This document shows, piece by piece, positions 7,640 to 15,916 of a stretch of 29,658 nt of DNA. Each line of letters begins with the position of its first letter. Position 1 is the stretch's first letter. Made by a program: the position numbers and the translations under genes. Source of the stretch: Dethiothermospora halolimnae (GTDB lineage: Bacteria > Bacillota > Clostridia > Tissierellales > VENL01); NCBI RefSeq assembly GCF_037577855.1, contig NZ_JBAKFX010000048.1:1-29658 (forward strand), in the 5' to 3' direction. The notes beneath the pieces are model-generated. The model saw only the letters and a program-made list of their open reading frames with translations, was not told where the DNA came from and did not search any database.

Positions 7640-8085
7640 TGGAGGTATTGAAGCTTTTAGAAGAGATAGAAGATATATTAGAGAATGCCTCGACAATTCC
7701 ATTTGCAGCTAAAGTTGTTATAGATAAAGATGACCTTTTAGAGATTATAAGGGAAATAAGAATTAAATTACCCGATGAGATAAAACAAGCAGAGTGGATA
7801 AAGGAAGAGAGACAGAGAATATTGGCAGAGGCTCAAAATGAAGCTGATACAATAGCAGAGGAAGCTAAAATACATATCGAAGAAATGATAGAGCAAGATG
7901 AAATAACAAGGAAAGCTAAAGAGAGGGCAGAGGAAATAATGCGAAATGCCCAAGAAAATGCAAAGGAAATAAGACTTGGTGCGAGGGAATATGCAGACGA
8001 ATTATTAAAAGAGGTACAAGATCAAATGAACATAATGATAGAAACCGTTGAAAATAATAGAAATGAACTTAGGGGATTAAAGTAG
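7639..8085 (+). CDS. Coiled-coil protein, V-/F-type ATPase-stalk-like or DivIVA-like, function unknown
   Basis: 148-aa, highly charged protein starting at ATG 7639, overlapping the coaD stop by one base. Residues 1-50 form a short helical/strand region (MEVLKLLEEIEDILENAS...VVIDKDDLLEIIREIRIKLPDEI). Residues about 52-145 are one long helix rich in E, K, R, A and Q with heptad periodicity (AEAQNEADTIAEEAKIHIEE). Proteins of this kind next to coaD in Clostridia are often labelled ATPase or ATP synthase subunit H/B, from coiled-coil similarity only. The N-terminal half also recalls DivIVA-like scaffold proteins. No ATP-binding motif is present, so I would not call it an ATPase. Confidence 0.8.
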   Translation: MEVLKLLEEIEDILENASTIPFAAKVVIDKDDLLEIIREIRIKLPDEIKQAEWIKEERQRILAEAQNEADTIAEEAKIHIEEMIEQDEITRKAKERAEEIMRNAQENAKEIRLGAREYADELLKEVQDQMNIMIETVENNRNELRGLK

Positions 8086-8119
8086 TTGTTTACTTTTTAA
8101 CCTAACAAAGGATATGTAG

Positions 8120-8139
8120 GGACTGGGCATGCCCAGTCC
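8120..8139. repeat. Perfect 20-bp palindrome, REP-like intergenic element
   Basis: GGACTGGGCATGCCCAGTCC is its own reverse complement and is far richer in GC than its surroundings. It lies between the converging coiled-coil gene and ylbJ. There is no T-run on either side, so it is not a standard intrinsic terminator. With the flanking TGTAGG it resembles short extragenic palindromes scattered through many bacterial genomes. Only one copy is in this window. Confidence 0.7.
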
Positions 8140-8167
8140 GGTTTAGCACCATAAAATATCAATAATA

Positions 8168-9457
8168 TTACTTATGCTCTTTTATTAACTTTACTGTTAA
8201 AGTGGTTAATGTACCTATTAAAATCATAATAATTAATATTGATATTTGAATTTTTATTGAAAAAGTTAGTTTAGATATCCAGCTAGAAGAAAAAACGATT
8301 TTATTATTTAAGTTATCAGATGAAGTTATAACTACATGGTTTTTAAATATAAACTTATATAAAATAATAGTGAAGAAAGAAGATAATATACCATGGACTA
8401 GTTTGGAAAAAAAATATACATTATTTTTAATATCTGTTTTACCTAACATCGTCATAGCTTGACTATGGATGGAAAATCCACTCCATCCAATTAAAAAACT
8501 GGCTGCAGATATTTTTACTATAAGGGATGTTGATTCGATTTCAGAAATCATTTTACATCCATTGGTCATTTCTATTATTCCACTTAAAATTCCTTTTATG
8601 ATTTCTGTATTTTGTAATGTTGGTATAAGGATACTTAAAGCTCTCGATATATAATTTAAAATATTAGTTATATCTAAAACTTCTATTACAACAGAATACA
8701 ATATTATGAATCCACCAACCATAACCATACTATTAAAACCCTCTTTGACTGCATCTCCCATAAGTATACCTAAAGGTCTGCCATCTTCTTGTCTAGCCTT
8801 TATCAACTCATTAAATGAATTTTTCATATTGAAATTTTTAGAGTTATTTTTTGCAATATTTTCTTTTCTTTTATAAAATCTAAAAAGAATTCCCACTGAA
8901 ATAGCCCCCAAATAATGGGCTATTGCTATAAGGGGACCTATAGAGGAATTTTTAAACATTCCAACTGCCACAGCGCCTATCATGAATAGGGGACCAGATG
9001 TACTACAAAATGCAGTTAACCTTTGGGCTTCTACCTGTGATACTGAACTTTGGATTCTTAGCTTAGAAACCATTTTAGCTCCCACAGGATATCCCGAGGT
9101 TATACTCATAACAAAGGGGAAAGCTCCCTCCCCTGGGACATTAAAAATAGGTTTCATTAGTGGTTGCAGTAATGACCCTAGGAAATTAACGACTCCCAGA
9201 CCTATTAATATTTCAGCACCAATAAAAAAGGGTAATAAAGAAGGTAAAACTACATTAAACCATGTATAAAGACCATCTTTAGCCGCTTTGACTGATTCTT
9301 TTGGATATAATACTATAGTGATAGTGAGCCAAAGTACAATGGCTATTATTAAATAGGTTTTAATTTCCTTGTAATATTTTCTTAGCTTAGATTTTAAAAA
9401 GTATATAACAAAGAATATAATGATTATAGATATTATACAATAGATTAATTTATCCAT
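8168..9457 (-). CDS. ylbJ: Sporulation integral membrane protein YlbJ
   Basis: 429-aa polytopic membrane protein with a nucleoside-recognition (Gate) type domain. Hydrophobic segments are spread from residue 5 to the C-terminus. The conserved core reads WFNVVLPSLLPFFIGAEILIGLGVV, then PGEGAFPFVMSITSGYPVGAKMVSKLR, and AFCSTSGPLFMIGAVAVGMF. In Bacillus, YlbJ is made in the mother cell under sigma-E and is needed for heat-resistant spores, so its presence argues that this organism sporulates. The start is ATG (9455-9457) behind a G-rich ribosome-binding site on the minus strand. A candidate sigma-E promoter lies 30-60 nt upstream. Position next to coaD and the ylb genes matches Bacillus, but here the gene is inverted. 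Confidence 0.93.
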   Translation of the reverse strand: MDKLIYCIISIIIIFFVIYFLKSKLRKYYKEIKTYLIIAIVLWLTITIVLYPKESVKAAKDGLYTWFNVVLPSLLPFFIGAEILIGLGVVNFLGSLLQPLMKPIFNVPGEGAFPFVMSITSGYPVGAKMVSKLRIQSSVSQVEAQRLTAFCSTSGPLFMIGAVAVGMFKNSSIGPLIAIAHYLGAISVGILFRFYKRKENIAKNNSKNFNMKNSFNELIKARQEDGRPLGILMGDAVKEGFNSMVMVGGFIILYSVVIEVLDITNILNYISRALSILIPTLQNTEIIKGILSGIIEMTNGCKMISEIESTSLIVKISAASFLIGWSGFSIHSQAMTMLGKTDIKNNVYFFSKLVHGILSSFFTIILYKFIFKNHVVITSSDNLNNKIVFSSSWISKLTFSIKIQISILIIMILIGTLTTLTVKLIKEHK

Positions 9458-9486
9458 AGGAGACCCCCCTGCTTGTGGTTACTATA

Positions 9487-9517
9487 TATGTATATTGATG
9501 TTTGTCATTTAATATGA
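9487..9517 (-). promoter_or_regulatory. Candidate sigma-E (mother-cell) promoter for ylbJ
   Basis: Read on the minus strand: TCATATT (9511-9517), a full match to the sigma-E -35 consensus KMATATT, a 16-nt spacer, then TATACATA (9487-9494), which keeps the ATACA core of the CATACAMT -10 box. Spacer is one base longer than the usual 14-15. Confidence 0.4.
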
Positions 9518-9575
9518 TTAGTAAGTTTATATGTAGATTTTAATAGATAAAAAAGTATATAAGAGGTGATAATAT

Positions 9576-10667
9576 TTGGACATACTATATTGGACTGTAC
9601 CTTATTTTAATATAAAAATAATGAATATCATAATAGCCATTGGGATCAGTTTATTTTTTCTAATATTTAAAAATATATTTACTAAATATATCCTTAAAAT
9701 TGGATATAGAATTACAAATAAAACAAAATCTACAATAGATGATGATATATTAAATGCATTTAAAAGACCTTTGAGGATGTTTATATCTATACTTGGACTC
9801 TACCTTTCCTTAAGATATTTAGCTTTTAGCCAGTCCTTTAATGAGACATTAAAACACTTTTTTAGGTCTTCGGTAATTATTATAATAGCTTGGGGATTAT
9901 ATAATCTTGAAGGAACATACTCCATATTATTTGATAGAATGGGAAGAAAACTTAATATTAATACCAATAATGTTTTAAAGCCGTTTCTTTCTAGAGCCCT
10001 AAGGATTATAACTGTAGTTATAACCATAGGAATAGTGGCTGAAGAGTTTGAATATGATGTAAGTGGGTTTGTTGCTGGTTTAGGTCTTGGAGGACTAGCT
10101 ATAGCCATGGCAGCTAAAGATACATTATCTAATGTATTTGGAGGAATTGTAATTATAATGGATAAACCCTTTGATATAGGAGATTGGATTAGTAGTACAG
10201 AAACTGAAGGGGTTGTGGAGGATATAAATTTCAGAAGTACAAAAATAAGAGCATTTGATAAGGCGATTATTACAGTTCCAAATTCAAAACTGGTAGATAG
10301 CTCGGTAATTAATTATTCAAGAAGAAACTTAAGAAGAATAAACTTTAAGTTAGGATTAACATATGATACATCTAAAGAAAAAATGAAAAAATGTGTAGAA
10401 TCTATAGAAAAAATGTTAATTAGTCACGATAATATATCAAAGGATATGATTTTAGTTAAATTTGATGAATTTAATAGTAGTAGCCTAGATATATTGATAT
10501 ACTGTTTTGCTAATACATCATCGTGGGAAGAATTTTTAGATATAAAACAAGATGTGAATTTTAATATAATGAATATAGTAGAGGAGGAAGGAGCATCAAT
10601 AGCTTTTCCAAGTAGAAGTATATATTTTGAAAATAAAATGGATATTAAAAAAGGTGAAGGACTCTAG
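9576..10667 (+). CDS. MscS-family mechanosensitive ion channel
   Basis: 363 aa, small-conductance mechanosensitive channel family, a membrane valve opened by tension during osmotic downshock. Four N-terminal hydrophobic segments (about 14-32, 65-80, 94-112, 134-155). Then the pore-lining third MscS helix, GLGLGGLAIAMAAKDTLSNVFGG (about 163-185, given in two parts: GLGLGGLAIA and AMAAKDTLSNVFGG), and the beta-domain opening DKPFDIGDWI. The C-terminal third is the cytoplasmic vestibule. TTG start at 9576 behind AGAGGTGA. The last codons lie inside a hairpin that also serves the converging guaD gene. The specific gating type cannot be read from sequence. Confidence 0.93.
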   Translation: MDILYWTVPYFNIKIMNIIIAIGISLFFLIFKNIFTKYILKIGYRITNKTKSTIDDDILNAFKRPLRMFISILGLYLSLRYLAFSQSFNETLKHFFRSSVIIIIAWGLYNLEGTYSILFDRMGRKLNINTNNVLKPFLSRALRIITVVITIGIVAEEFEYDVSGFVAGLGLGGLAIAMAAKDTLSNVFGGIVIIMDKPFDIGDWISSTETEGVVEDINFRSTKIRAFDKAIITVPNSKLVDSSVINYSRRNLRRINFKLGLTYDTSKEKMKKCVESIEKMLISHDNISKDMILVKFDEFNSSSLDILIYCFANTSSWEEFLDIKQDVNFNIMNIVEEEGASIAFPSRSIYFENKMDIKKGEGL

Positions 10668-10681
10668 CGCCCTTCACCTTT
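10645..10681 (-). terminator. Intrinsic terminator of guaD inside the end of the MscS gene
   Basis: AAAGGTGAAGG (10650-10660) pairs with CCTTCACCTTT (10671-10681), 11 bp with a 10-nt loop containing the MscS stop codon (10665-10667). On the minus strand the stem runs into a T-tract (complement of A 10647-10652). On the plus strand only TTT follows, so it is mainly a guaD terminator, though it could slow transcription both ways. Confidence 0.75.
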
Positions 10682-10715
10682 AAACTTAAACTTAAACTTA
10701 GACTTAAACTTAATC
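10680..10715. repeat. Six-copy TTAAAC hexamer repeat at the guaD 3' end
   Basis: Units at 10680, 10686, 10692, 10698, 10704 and 10710: four are TTAAAC, one TTAGAC and one TTAATC. On the minus strand each unit supplies an in-frame TAA directly after guaD, so the gene ends in six evenly spaced stop codons. Confidence 0.9.
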
Positions 10716-12008
10716 TAAAACTGGCTCATCAACCTTTTTACCAGCTACGTATCTGTCAACTATGTTTCTATCATCACCTATATATATATATCTTTGTAGA
10801 CGCTCTCTAAGGCTTAGATCAGTATCCCCTAGGTAGCTGTCATCTATAACTAGGGCATCAAAATCATATCCTTCTTCAAAACTTCCAACTTTACCAAAGA
10901 AACTTCCACCACCCTTAGTTCCTAGATAAAAGGCTTCTTCTGTTGTAATTGGGTCCAGTGCTTTATCTGACTCTAACCATTTAATCTTAGATGCTTGGAT
11001 AGCTATACTCATAACGTTTGCAATAGAAACCTTATGACCGGCACCAACATCTGTACCTAAACCTACTTTACAACCTTTATTTAAGAATTTTCTAACGGGC
11101 ATTATTCCACTTGATAAATTGTAATTTGCATTGGGACAATGGGCAGCATAAACTCCTGTATCACTCATTAAGTCAATTTCTTCGTCGATATTATGAACAC
11201 AGTGGGCCATAACTGTAGGTAACTGACCAAAACAACCGAAACTATGATAAACACTTGCATAATTGTCAAACTCAGGATGTAACTCTTTTACCCATTCAAC
11301 TTCCCCTGTATTTTCAGAAAGGTGAGACTGTATAGGCACATTATATTTTTTTGCAAGCTCACCAAAACCACCCATAGATTCAGGGGTACATGTAGGTACA
11401 AATCTTGGTGTGATAATAGGTTTAACTATATCTGACTTATTAGCATATTCCTTTAATATCTCTTCAGTATGGGCTAAAGAATGCTCAGTTTCTTCTATTA
11501 AGTAATCAGGACTGTTTCTGTCCATTCCAACCTTTCCAACAAAGGCACCTAATCCAGACTTTATAAAGTAATCTAATAATATTTTAGTTGATTCCTTGTG
11601 TAAACTACCAAAAACAACTATTCTTGTAGTACCTTGTTTCCAAACTTCTTTTACAACTCTTTTATATATTTTTTTTGCATAATCCACATCGGCAAATTTA
11701 GCCTCTTCTGGGAATGTATAATCTTCTAACCAAGGTAAAAGCTCCTTATCTAGCCCAAGACCTCTATTGGCATATTGTGGGGCATGAAAATGTAAATCAA
11801 CGAAACCTGGAATTATAAGCTTATTGCCATAATCATCTACTTCAAAATTTTTGTACTCAGCTGGTAAAGTTTTGCATATGCTTTTAACTTTGTTGTTTTC
11901 AACTATTATATAACTATCTTCATGCATAGAAAATTTACCTAGTTCCGGGGTAAAGATAATATTTCCCTTTAAAATCTTCACATCCAACTTATCATCTGTA
12001 AGTGGCAT
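10710..12008 (-). CDS. guaD: Guanine deaminase
   Basis: 432-aa amidohydrolase that converts guanine to xanthine and ammonia, a step in purine salvage or breakdown. Metal and substrate motifs: PGFVDLHFHAPQYANRG (about 67-83, with the H73/H75 pair; HAPQY is characteristic of guanine deaminases), HLSENTGEVEW near 231, MAHCVHN near 266, and GLGTDVGAGHKVSIANVM near 316, where the aspartate completes the zinc site. Full length compared with bacterial GuaD. ATG start (12006-12008) behind AAGGAGATG on the minus strand. It stands alone with its own terminator. No purine riboswitch is visible in the 320-nt region upstream. Confidence 0.95.
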   Translation of the reverse strand: MPLTDDKLDVKILKGNIIFTPELGKFSMHEDSYIIVENNKVKSICKTLPAEYKNFEVDDYGNKLIIPGFVDLHFHAPQYANRGLGLDKELLPWLEDYTFPEEAKFADVDYAKKIYKRVVKEVWKQGTTRIVVFGSLHKESTKILLDYFIKSGLGAFVGKVGMDRNSPDYLIEETEHSLAHTEEILKEYANKSDIVKPIITPRFVPTCTPESMGGFGELAKKYNVPIQSHLSENTGEVEWVKELHPEFDNYASVYHSFGCFGQLPTVMAHCVHNIDEEIDLMSDTGVYAAHCPNANYNLSSGIMPVRKFLNKGCKVGLGTDVGAGHKVSIANVMSIAIQASKIKWLESDKALDPITTEEAFYLGTKGGGSFFGKVGSFEEGYDFDALVIDDSYLGDTDLSLRERLQRYIYIGDDRNIVDRYVAGKKVDEPVLD

Positions 12009-12328
12009 AAAATCATCTCCTTAAGTATTTTTTGCATTTTACATATAAAGTAATTAAGTATTTAATAATCCCAATATTATTATAATATTAATTTACCCTT
12101 CTTCTCAGTTAATATTACAATAATAAGGGCATCATTCATAAGTATATGATAAAGTAAATAAATGTAACATATTAAAATTTAACAAAATGTCATATTAAGA
12201 TACAGTATTTTAGGGAGAAAACATGAACCCATAAGAACTTGGAATGTATTTGTATTTTTAAAATATAAATATTATAGATATGAATTTAAAACTAAATTAG
12301 ATTGTATAAGGGTTTGTGGGGTGTTATA
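12009..12328. other. Divergent intergenic region guaD / patatin-like gene (320 bp)
   Basis: Very AT-rich with no credible ORF. On the plus strand TTGTAT (12250-12255), 17 nt, TATAGA (12273-12278) is a weak promoter candidate for the downstream gene. For guaD I see only poor promoter matches. Complementary pieces TAATATTAA (12083-12091)/TTAATATTA (12109-12117) and CCCTT (12096-12100)/AAGGG (12125-12129) interleave, which could be a pseudoknot, but AT-rich self-complementarity makes this easy by chance. Confidence 0.4.
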
Positions 12329-13114
12329 ATGACAAGAAAAATAAATGTTGGTTTAGCATTAGGCTCAGGAGGGGCTAGGGGACTTGCCCATATAGGTGTA
12401 CTTAAAGCATTAGAGGAAAATAATGTTAATATAGATGTGGTCAGTGGTAGTAGTGCAGGGGCTTTAGTAGGCTCTTTGTATTGTTCAAATATTCCACCGG
12501 CTAAAATTGAAGACATAATAAATCAGATAGACAGAAAAATGTGGATGGATGTAACAGTTCCTAGAAGAGGTTTTATAAAGGGAAATCAGATAGAACAGAT
12601 TTTAAAGATTTTAACAAGAAATAGAAATATTGAAGATTTAAATAAGAAGTTAGCCATAGTTGCCACAGATTTAAAGGAATCGAAAAAAATAGTATTTACA
12701 GAGGGTCCACTTTATAAAGCTGTTAGGGCTAGTATATCGGTTCCTGGAGTCTTTTTACCAGTTAAAATGGATAATATGGTACTGGTTGATGGGGGAGTTA
12801 TAGATAGGGTGCCAGTATCTATAGCTAGGGAATTGGGAGCTGATATCGTTATAGCAGTCGATGTAGGTTTTAGTACAGAACAAAGAAGAATTAATCATAT
12901 ATTTGATGTGATATTACAATCAATAGATGTCATGGCTAAGCAGATATTAAATGAAAGTCTTATGGGGGCCGATATATTAATAAAACCACCTATATCTCAT
13001 ATAAGTCCTTCTAAATTTGATAAGGTGGTGGAGTGTAGCAAAATTGGTTATAAAGCAACTATAGAAGGAATAAATGAAATCAAAGGGAAGTTAGAACAAA
13101 TAAAGATAGAGTAA
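12329..13114 (+). CDS. Patatin-like phospholipase family protein (YlbK-like)
   Basis: 261-aa soluble hydrolase of the bacterial patatin family. It has the oxyanion loop GSGGARG (residues 12-18), the nucleophile elbow GSSAG (40-44, Ser42) and the catalytic aspartate in DGG (Asp154), giving the expected Ser-Asp dyad. Physiological substrate is unknown; membrane lipid or lysophospholipid turnover is the usual suggestion. ATG 12329 is chosen over the in-frame TTG at 12302 because GGGGTG lies 6 nt before it and family proteins begin just ahead of the glycine loop. Bacillus ylbK occupies the same neighbourhood between ylbJ and ylbM, but it is separated here by inserted mscS and guaD. Confidence 0.92.
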   Translation: MTRKINVGLALGSGGARGLAHIGVLKALEENNVNIDVVSGSSAGALVGSLYCSNIPPAKIEDIINQIDRKMWMDVTVPRRGFIKGNQIEQILKILTRNRNIEDLNKKLAIVATDLKESKKIVFTEGPLYKAVRASISVPGVFLPVKMDNMVLVDGGVIDRVPVSIARELGADIVIAVDVGFSTEQRRINHIFDVILQSIDVMAKQILNESLMGADILIKPPISHISPSKFDKVVECSKIGYKATIEGINEIKGKLEQIKIE

Positions 13115-13123
13115 AAAAGTCAA

Positions 13124-14380
13124 CTAATTTAAGTTAAAATAGGGACTAATCAAATAGTCCAGATTAGTTTTTTTATTATTGAATTTTTTAAGGCCAAGGT
13201 AATATATATCAGTGGCACGTTTATCATACTGAATTACTTTATGTAAAAGGGAATTATTTATATTTTTATAATTTGCAAACTTAGTTATAATAGGAAAAGA
13301 AGATACTTTTTTAGCTTTATTTAAAATTTTGATTCCCTTTTTATTGAAACCTAGAACTCGAATATATAAGGGTTCTTCTTTGTAGAAATTAAACAATTTA
13401 TTTTTATCAAGTCCCAGTAATAGGTGCATCATTATACGTTGTAATCTTGTATATGTATATCTTTTAGTTTTTATCCCATCTAAAATTTTATTTATTTCAT
13501 TATATTTACTTCCAAATTCAATTATACGGTTTTCTAAACCCTCATCAACATCTAATAATTCTTTAATACTTTCAGTAGATGTGGTTCTAATTAAATAGAG
13601 TAATAAGTCATTATAATTTTTTAATGAGTTAAAGGAGTTATATTTTTTTAGTGCTTCAATTAAATGATGATAGGTTATATTTGGCACCGTATTTTTTATA
13701 ATAGATATATCATTATCTAATAACTTCTTTCTTATTGCGGTGGCACTTGCAATATTACCCTCTATGGAAATGGAATTATACTGTGCCGATTTTCTTTTAA
13801 TGGTAGTGGGAACTATTTTACTATTAATTTTATTTAGGGCTTTTAGGTATTCTACACCTAGAATATTGTTAGGGTTTGACAGGATATTAATTATATCTTC
13901 CATACTTATATTTTCATTACTTTTCTTTATATAATCAATTATTGCATTTGTTCGAGCCTTTGGAAAAGGAAGTCCTTTATCTAAATGTTCTTTTAATAAT
14001 AATTTAAAATCTTTAGGTTCATTATTTAATATAGTTGCTATTTTATTTAAATTTTCAGTTTCTCCCAGTTCACTACCAAAGCATAAATAATCCACTACAC
14101 CTAAACTATCCAATAATCTTATGGCACCATAGGCGAAGTATTCAGCACTTTGGCAAGCATATATTACAGGAAGTTCTATAACTAAATCTACTCCATTATC
14201 AATAGCCATTTTGGTCCTTGTCCATTTATCTAATAGGGCAGGCTCTCCCCGTTGAAGAAAATTTCCACTCATAATTGCCACTGAAAAATCAGAATCAGTA
14301 ATTTCCTTTGCTTTATTAAGATGATACATATGGCCATTATGAAATGGATTATATTCTGTTACTAAACCAACAACTTTCAT
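13124..14380 (-). CDS. tmcAL: tRNA(Met) cytidine acetate ligase TmcAL (YlbM)
   Basis: 418 aa. Uses acetate and ATP to make N4-acetylcytidine at wobble position 34 of elongator tRNA(Met). The nucleotidyltransferase N-terminus is textbook: VTEYNPFHNGHMYHL (HxGH at residues 14-17), SGNFLQRGEPALLDKW (38-53), and LPVIYACQSAEYFAYGA. The rest is helical. ATG start behind AGGAGGTAA on the minus strand. Acetate kinase lies directly upstream, divergently; both handle activated acetate, but through separate reactions. The gene converges on the patatin-like gene with only a 9-nt gap. Confidence 0.94.
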   Translation of the reverse strand: MKVVGLVTEYNPFHNGHMYHLNKAKEITDSDFSVAIMSGNFLQRGEPALLDKWTRTKMAIDNGVDLVIELPVIYACQSAEYFAYGAIRLLDSLGVVDYLCFGSELGETENLNKIATILNNEPKDFKLLLKEHLDKGLPFPKARTNAIIDYIKKSNENISMEDIINILSNPNNILGVEYLKALNKINSKIVPTTIKRKSAQYNSISIEGNIASATAIRKKLLDNDISIIKNTVPNITYHHLIEALKKYNSFNSLKNYNDLLLYLIRTTSTESIKELLDVDEGLENRIIEFGSKYNEINKILDGIKTKRYTYTRLQRIMMHLLLGLDKNKLFNFYKEEPLYIRVLGFNKKGIKILNKAKKVSSFPIITKFANYKNINNSLLHKVIQYDKRATDIYYLGLKKFNNKKTNLDYLISPYFNLN

Positions 14381-14466
14381 AAATTACCTCCTAGTAATAT
14401 TCTATATTAATGTTATAATTGTATATACATAATATATTAAATCATAACAGTGAAAATAAAAAGACC

Positions 14467-14526
14467 TTACCACTATTATATTACAAAAAAATAATAGAAA
14501 CAAAACTGTTAGGCTATAATAGGTAA
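14467..14526. repeat. Imperfect inverted repeat between tmcAL and ackA
   Basis: TTAC-CA-CTATTATA (14467-14480) is complementary to TATAATAG-GTAA (14515-14526), 12 pairs with a 2-nt bulge and a 34-nt loop that itself contains another CTATTAT/ATAATAG option. It lies upstream of the ackA promoters and could be an operator or a folded leader. No binding protein can be named. Confidence 0.45.
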
Positions 14527-14543
14527 AGAAACATTAATATTAT

Positions 14544-14604
14544 TTGATAATTCATTTATAATATGTTATATTTAGTTGATTTTTTTTATTAATTGTAATA
14601 ATAT
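14544..14604 (+). promoter_or_regulatory. Two candidate sigma-A promoters for ackA
   Basis: TTGATA (14544-14549), 17 nt, TATATT (14567-14572); and TTGATT (14576-14581), 17 nt, TAATAT (14599-14604). Both have ideal spacing. The AAGGAGG ribosome-binding site begins at 14630. Confidence 0.55.
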
Positions 14605-14643
14605 GATTAATGGTGAAAGAAGTTATATTAAGGAGGTAGAGTA

Positions 14644-15834
14644 ATGAATATATTGGTAATTAACTGTGGAAGTTCTTCATTAAAATATCAATTAATTGAC
14701 ATGTCAAATGAAGAGGTCCTTGCAAAGGGTTTATCAGAAAGAATAGGAATAGAAGGTTCAAGGGTAAAACATAAGCCAGCGGGTAAAGAAGCTGTGGTGA
14801 TTGAAAAGCCTATGGAAGACCACAAAGTTGCTTTAGAAATAGTACTAAATGCCCTTGTTGATCCTAATCACGGTGCTATAAAGTCAATGGATGAAATTAA
14901 TGCTGTTGGACATAGAGTTGTTCATGGTGGAGAAAAGTTTGCCAACTCTGTTAAAATAGATGAAGATGTTATGAATGCCGTTAAAGATTGTATAGAATTA
15001 GCTCCATTACATAACCCACCAAATATTATGGGTATTGAAGCTTGTAAGGAATTAATGCCTAATGTTCCAATGGTAGGTGTTTTTGATACTGCATTCCATC
15101 AAACTATGCCAGAATCATCATATATATATCCATTACCATATGAATTATATGAAAAGCATGGTATAAGAAGATATGGGTTCCATGGAACTTCCCATAAATA
15201 TGTTGCAAATAGAGCATCAGAAATGTTGAATAAAGACTTAAAAGATCTAAAAGTTATTACTTGCCATTTAGGTAATGGTGCAAGTGTTGCTGCTATAGAT
15301 AATGGTAAAGTAATAGATACTAGTATGGGACTTACTCCGTTAGAAGGTTTAGCTATGGGAACTAGATCAGGAGATATAGATCCTGCAATAGTAACATTTA
15401 TAATGGACAAAGAGGGTCTAGATATAGATGGCGCAAATAAGTTATTAAATAAAAAATCTGGTGTTTTAGGTATATCTGGTGTAAGCAGTGACTTTAGAGA
15501 TATTGAAGAGGCTGCTGAAAAGGGTAATAAAAGAGCAAAACTTGCTTTAGATGTATTTGGAAATAGAGTTAGAAAGTACATCGGTGCATATGCAGCTATG
15601 ATGGGTGGAGTAGATGCAATAGTATTTACAGCAGGACTTGGAGAAAATTCACCTGAGACTAGAGAAGATGTATGTAAGGGACTAGAGTTTATCGGTATAG
15701 AAATTGATACAGAAAAGAACAATGTTAGAGGAAAAGAGACTGTTGTAAGTAAAGACAACTCAAAAGTAGAAGTATTAGTAATTCCTACTAATGAAGAGTT
15801 AATGATTGCTAGAGATACAAAAAAATTAGTTTAA
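14644..15834 (+). CDS. ackA: Acetate kinase
   Basis: 396 aa, full length. Interconverts acetyl-phosphate + ADP with acetate + ATP, the substrate-level ATP step of acetate fermentation. Motifs: VINCGSSSLKYQL (5-17), GHRVVHGGEKF with Arg91, VFDTAFHQTMP with Asp148, RYGFHGTSHKYV with His180, HLGNGASVAAID, GLAMGTRSGDIDP with Arg241, and FTAGLGENSPETR near 330. ATG follows AAGGAGGTAGAGTA. Many clostridia have the phosphotransacetylase gene pta directly upstream; here tmcAL occupies that place in the opposite direction, so pta must lie elsewhere. It is followed by a leader/terminator region and DUF177-rpmF. Confidence 0.98.
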   Translation: MNILVINCGSSSLKYQLIDMSNEEVLAKGLSERIGIEGSRVKHKPAGKEAVVIEKPMEDHKVALEIVLNALVDPNHGAIKSMDEINAVGHRVVHGGEKFANSVKIDEDVMNAVKDCIELAPLHNPPNIMGIEACKELMPNVPMVGVFDTAFHQTMPESSYIYPLPYELYEKHGIRRYGFHGTSHKYVANRASEMLNKDLKDLKVITCHLGNGASVAAIDNGKVIDTSMGLTPLEGLAMGTRSGDIDPAIVTFIMDKEGLDIDGANKLLNKKSGVLGISGVSSDFRDIEEAAEKGNKRAKLALDVFGNRVRKYIGAYAAMMGGVDAIVFTAGLGENSPETREDVCKGLEFIGIEIDTEKNNVRGKETVVSKDNSKVEVLVIPTNEELMIARDTKKLV

Positions 15835-15916
15835 GTTATAACTAATTGTTAGTTCGATAATTAATTATTTGTTGATTTTTTATAGGTTTTATACCTTAAA
15901 TTAATTTCTAGTTATT

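Noticed and set aside
7639..8085. Naming the coiled-coil protein an ATPase subunit
   Set aside because: No Walker motif, no membrane anchor and no other ATPase genes nearby; the resemblance is only coiled-coil composition.
12083..12129. Possible H-type pseudoknot between guaD and the patatin-like gene
   Set aside because: The longer stem is a self-complementary A/T string and the second has only 5 bp; chance is a sufficient explanation without conservation data.
12009..12200. Purine riboswitch upstream of guaD
   Set aside because: I searched the minus strand for the conserved purine aptamer core and loops and saw none.
13115..13160. Terminators between the converging patatin-like and tmcAL genes
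   Set aside because: Only weak 4-6 bp stems are present; a T-run exists on the minus strand, but the stem is too short to call.
15099..15758. Open frame of 219 codons antisense to ackA
   Set aside because: Lies wholly within ackA, shows no family resemblance or ribosome-binding site, and mirrors the codon pattern of the sense gene.
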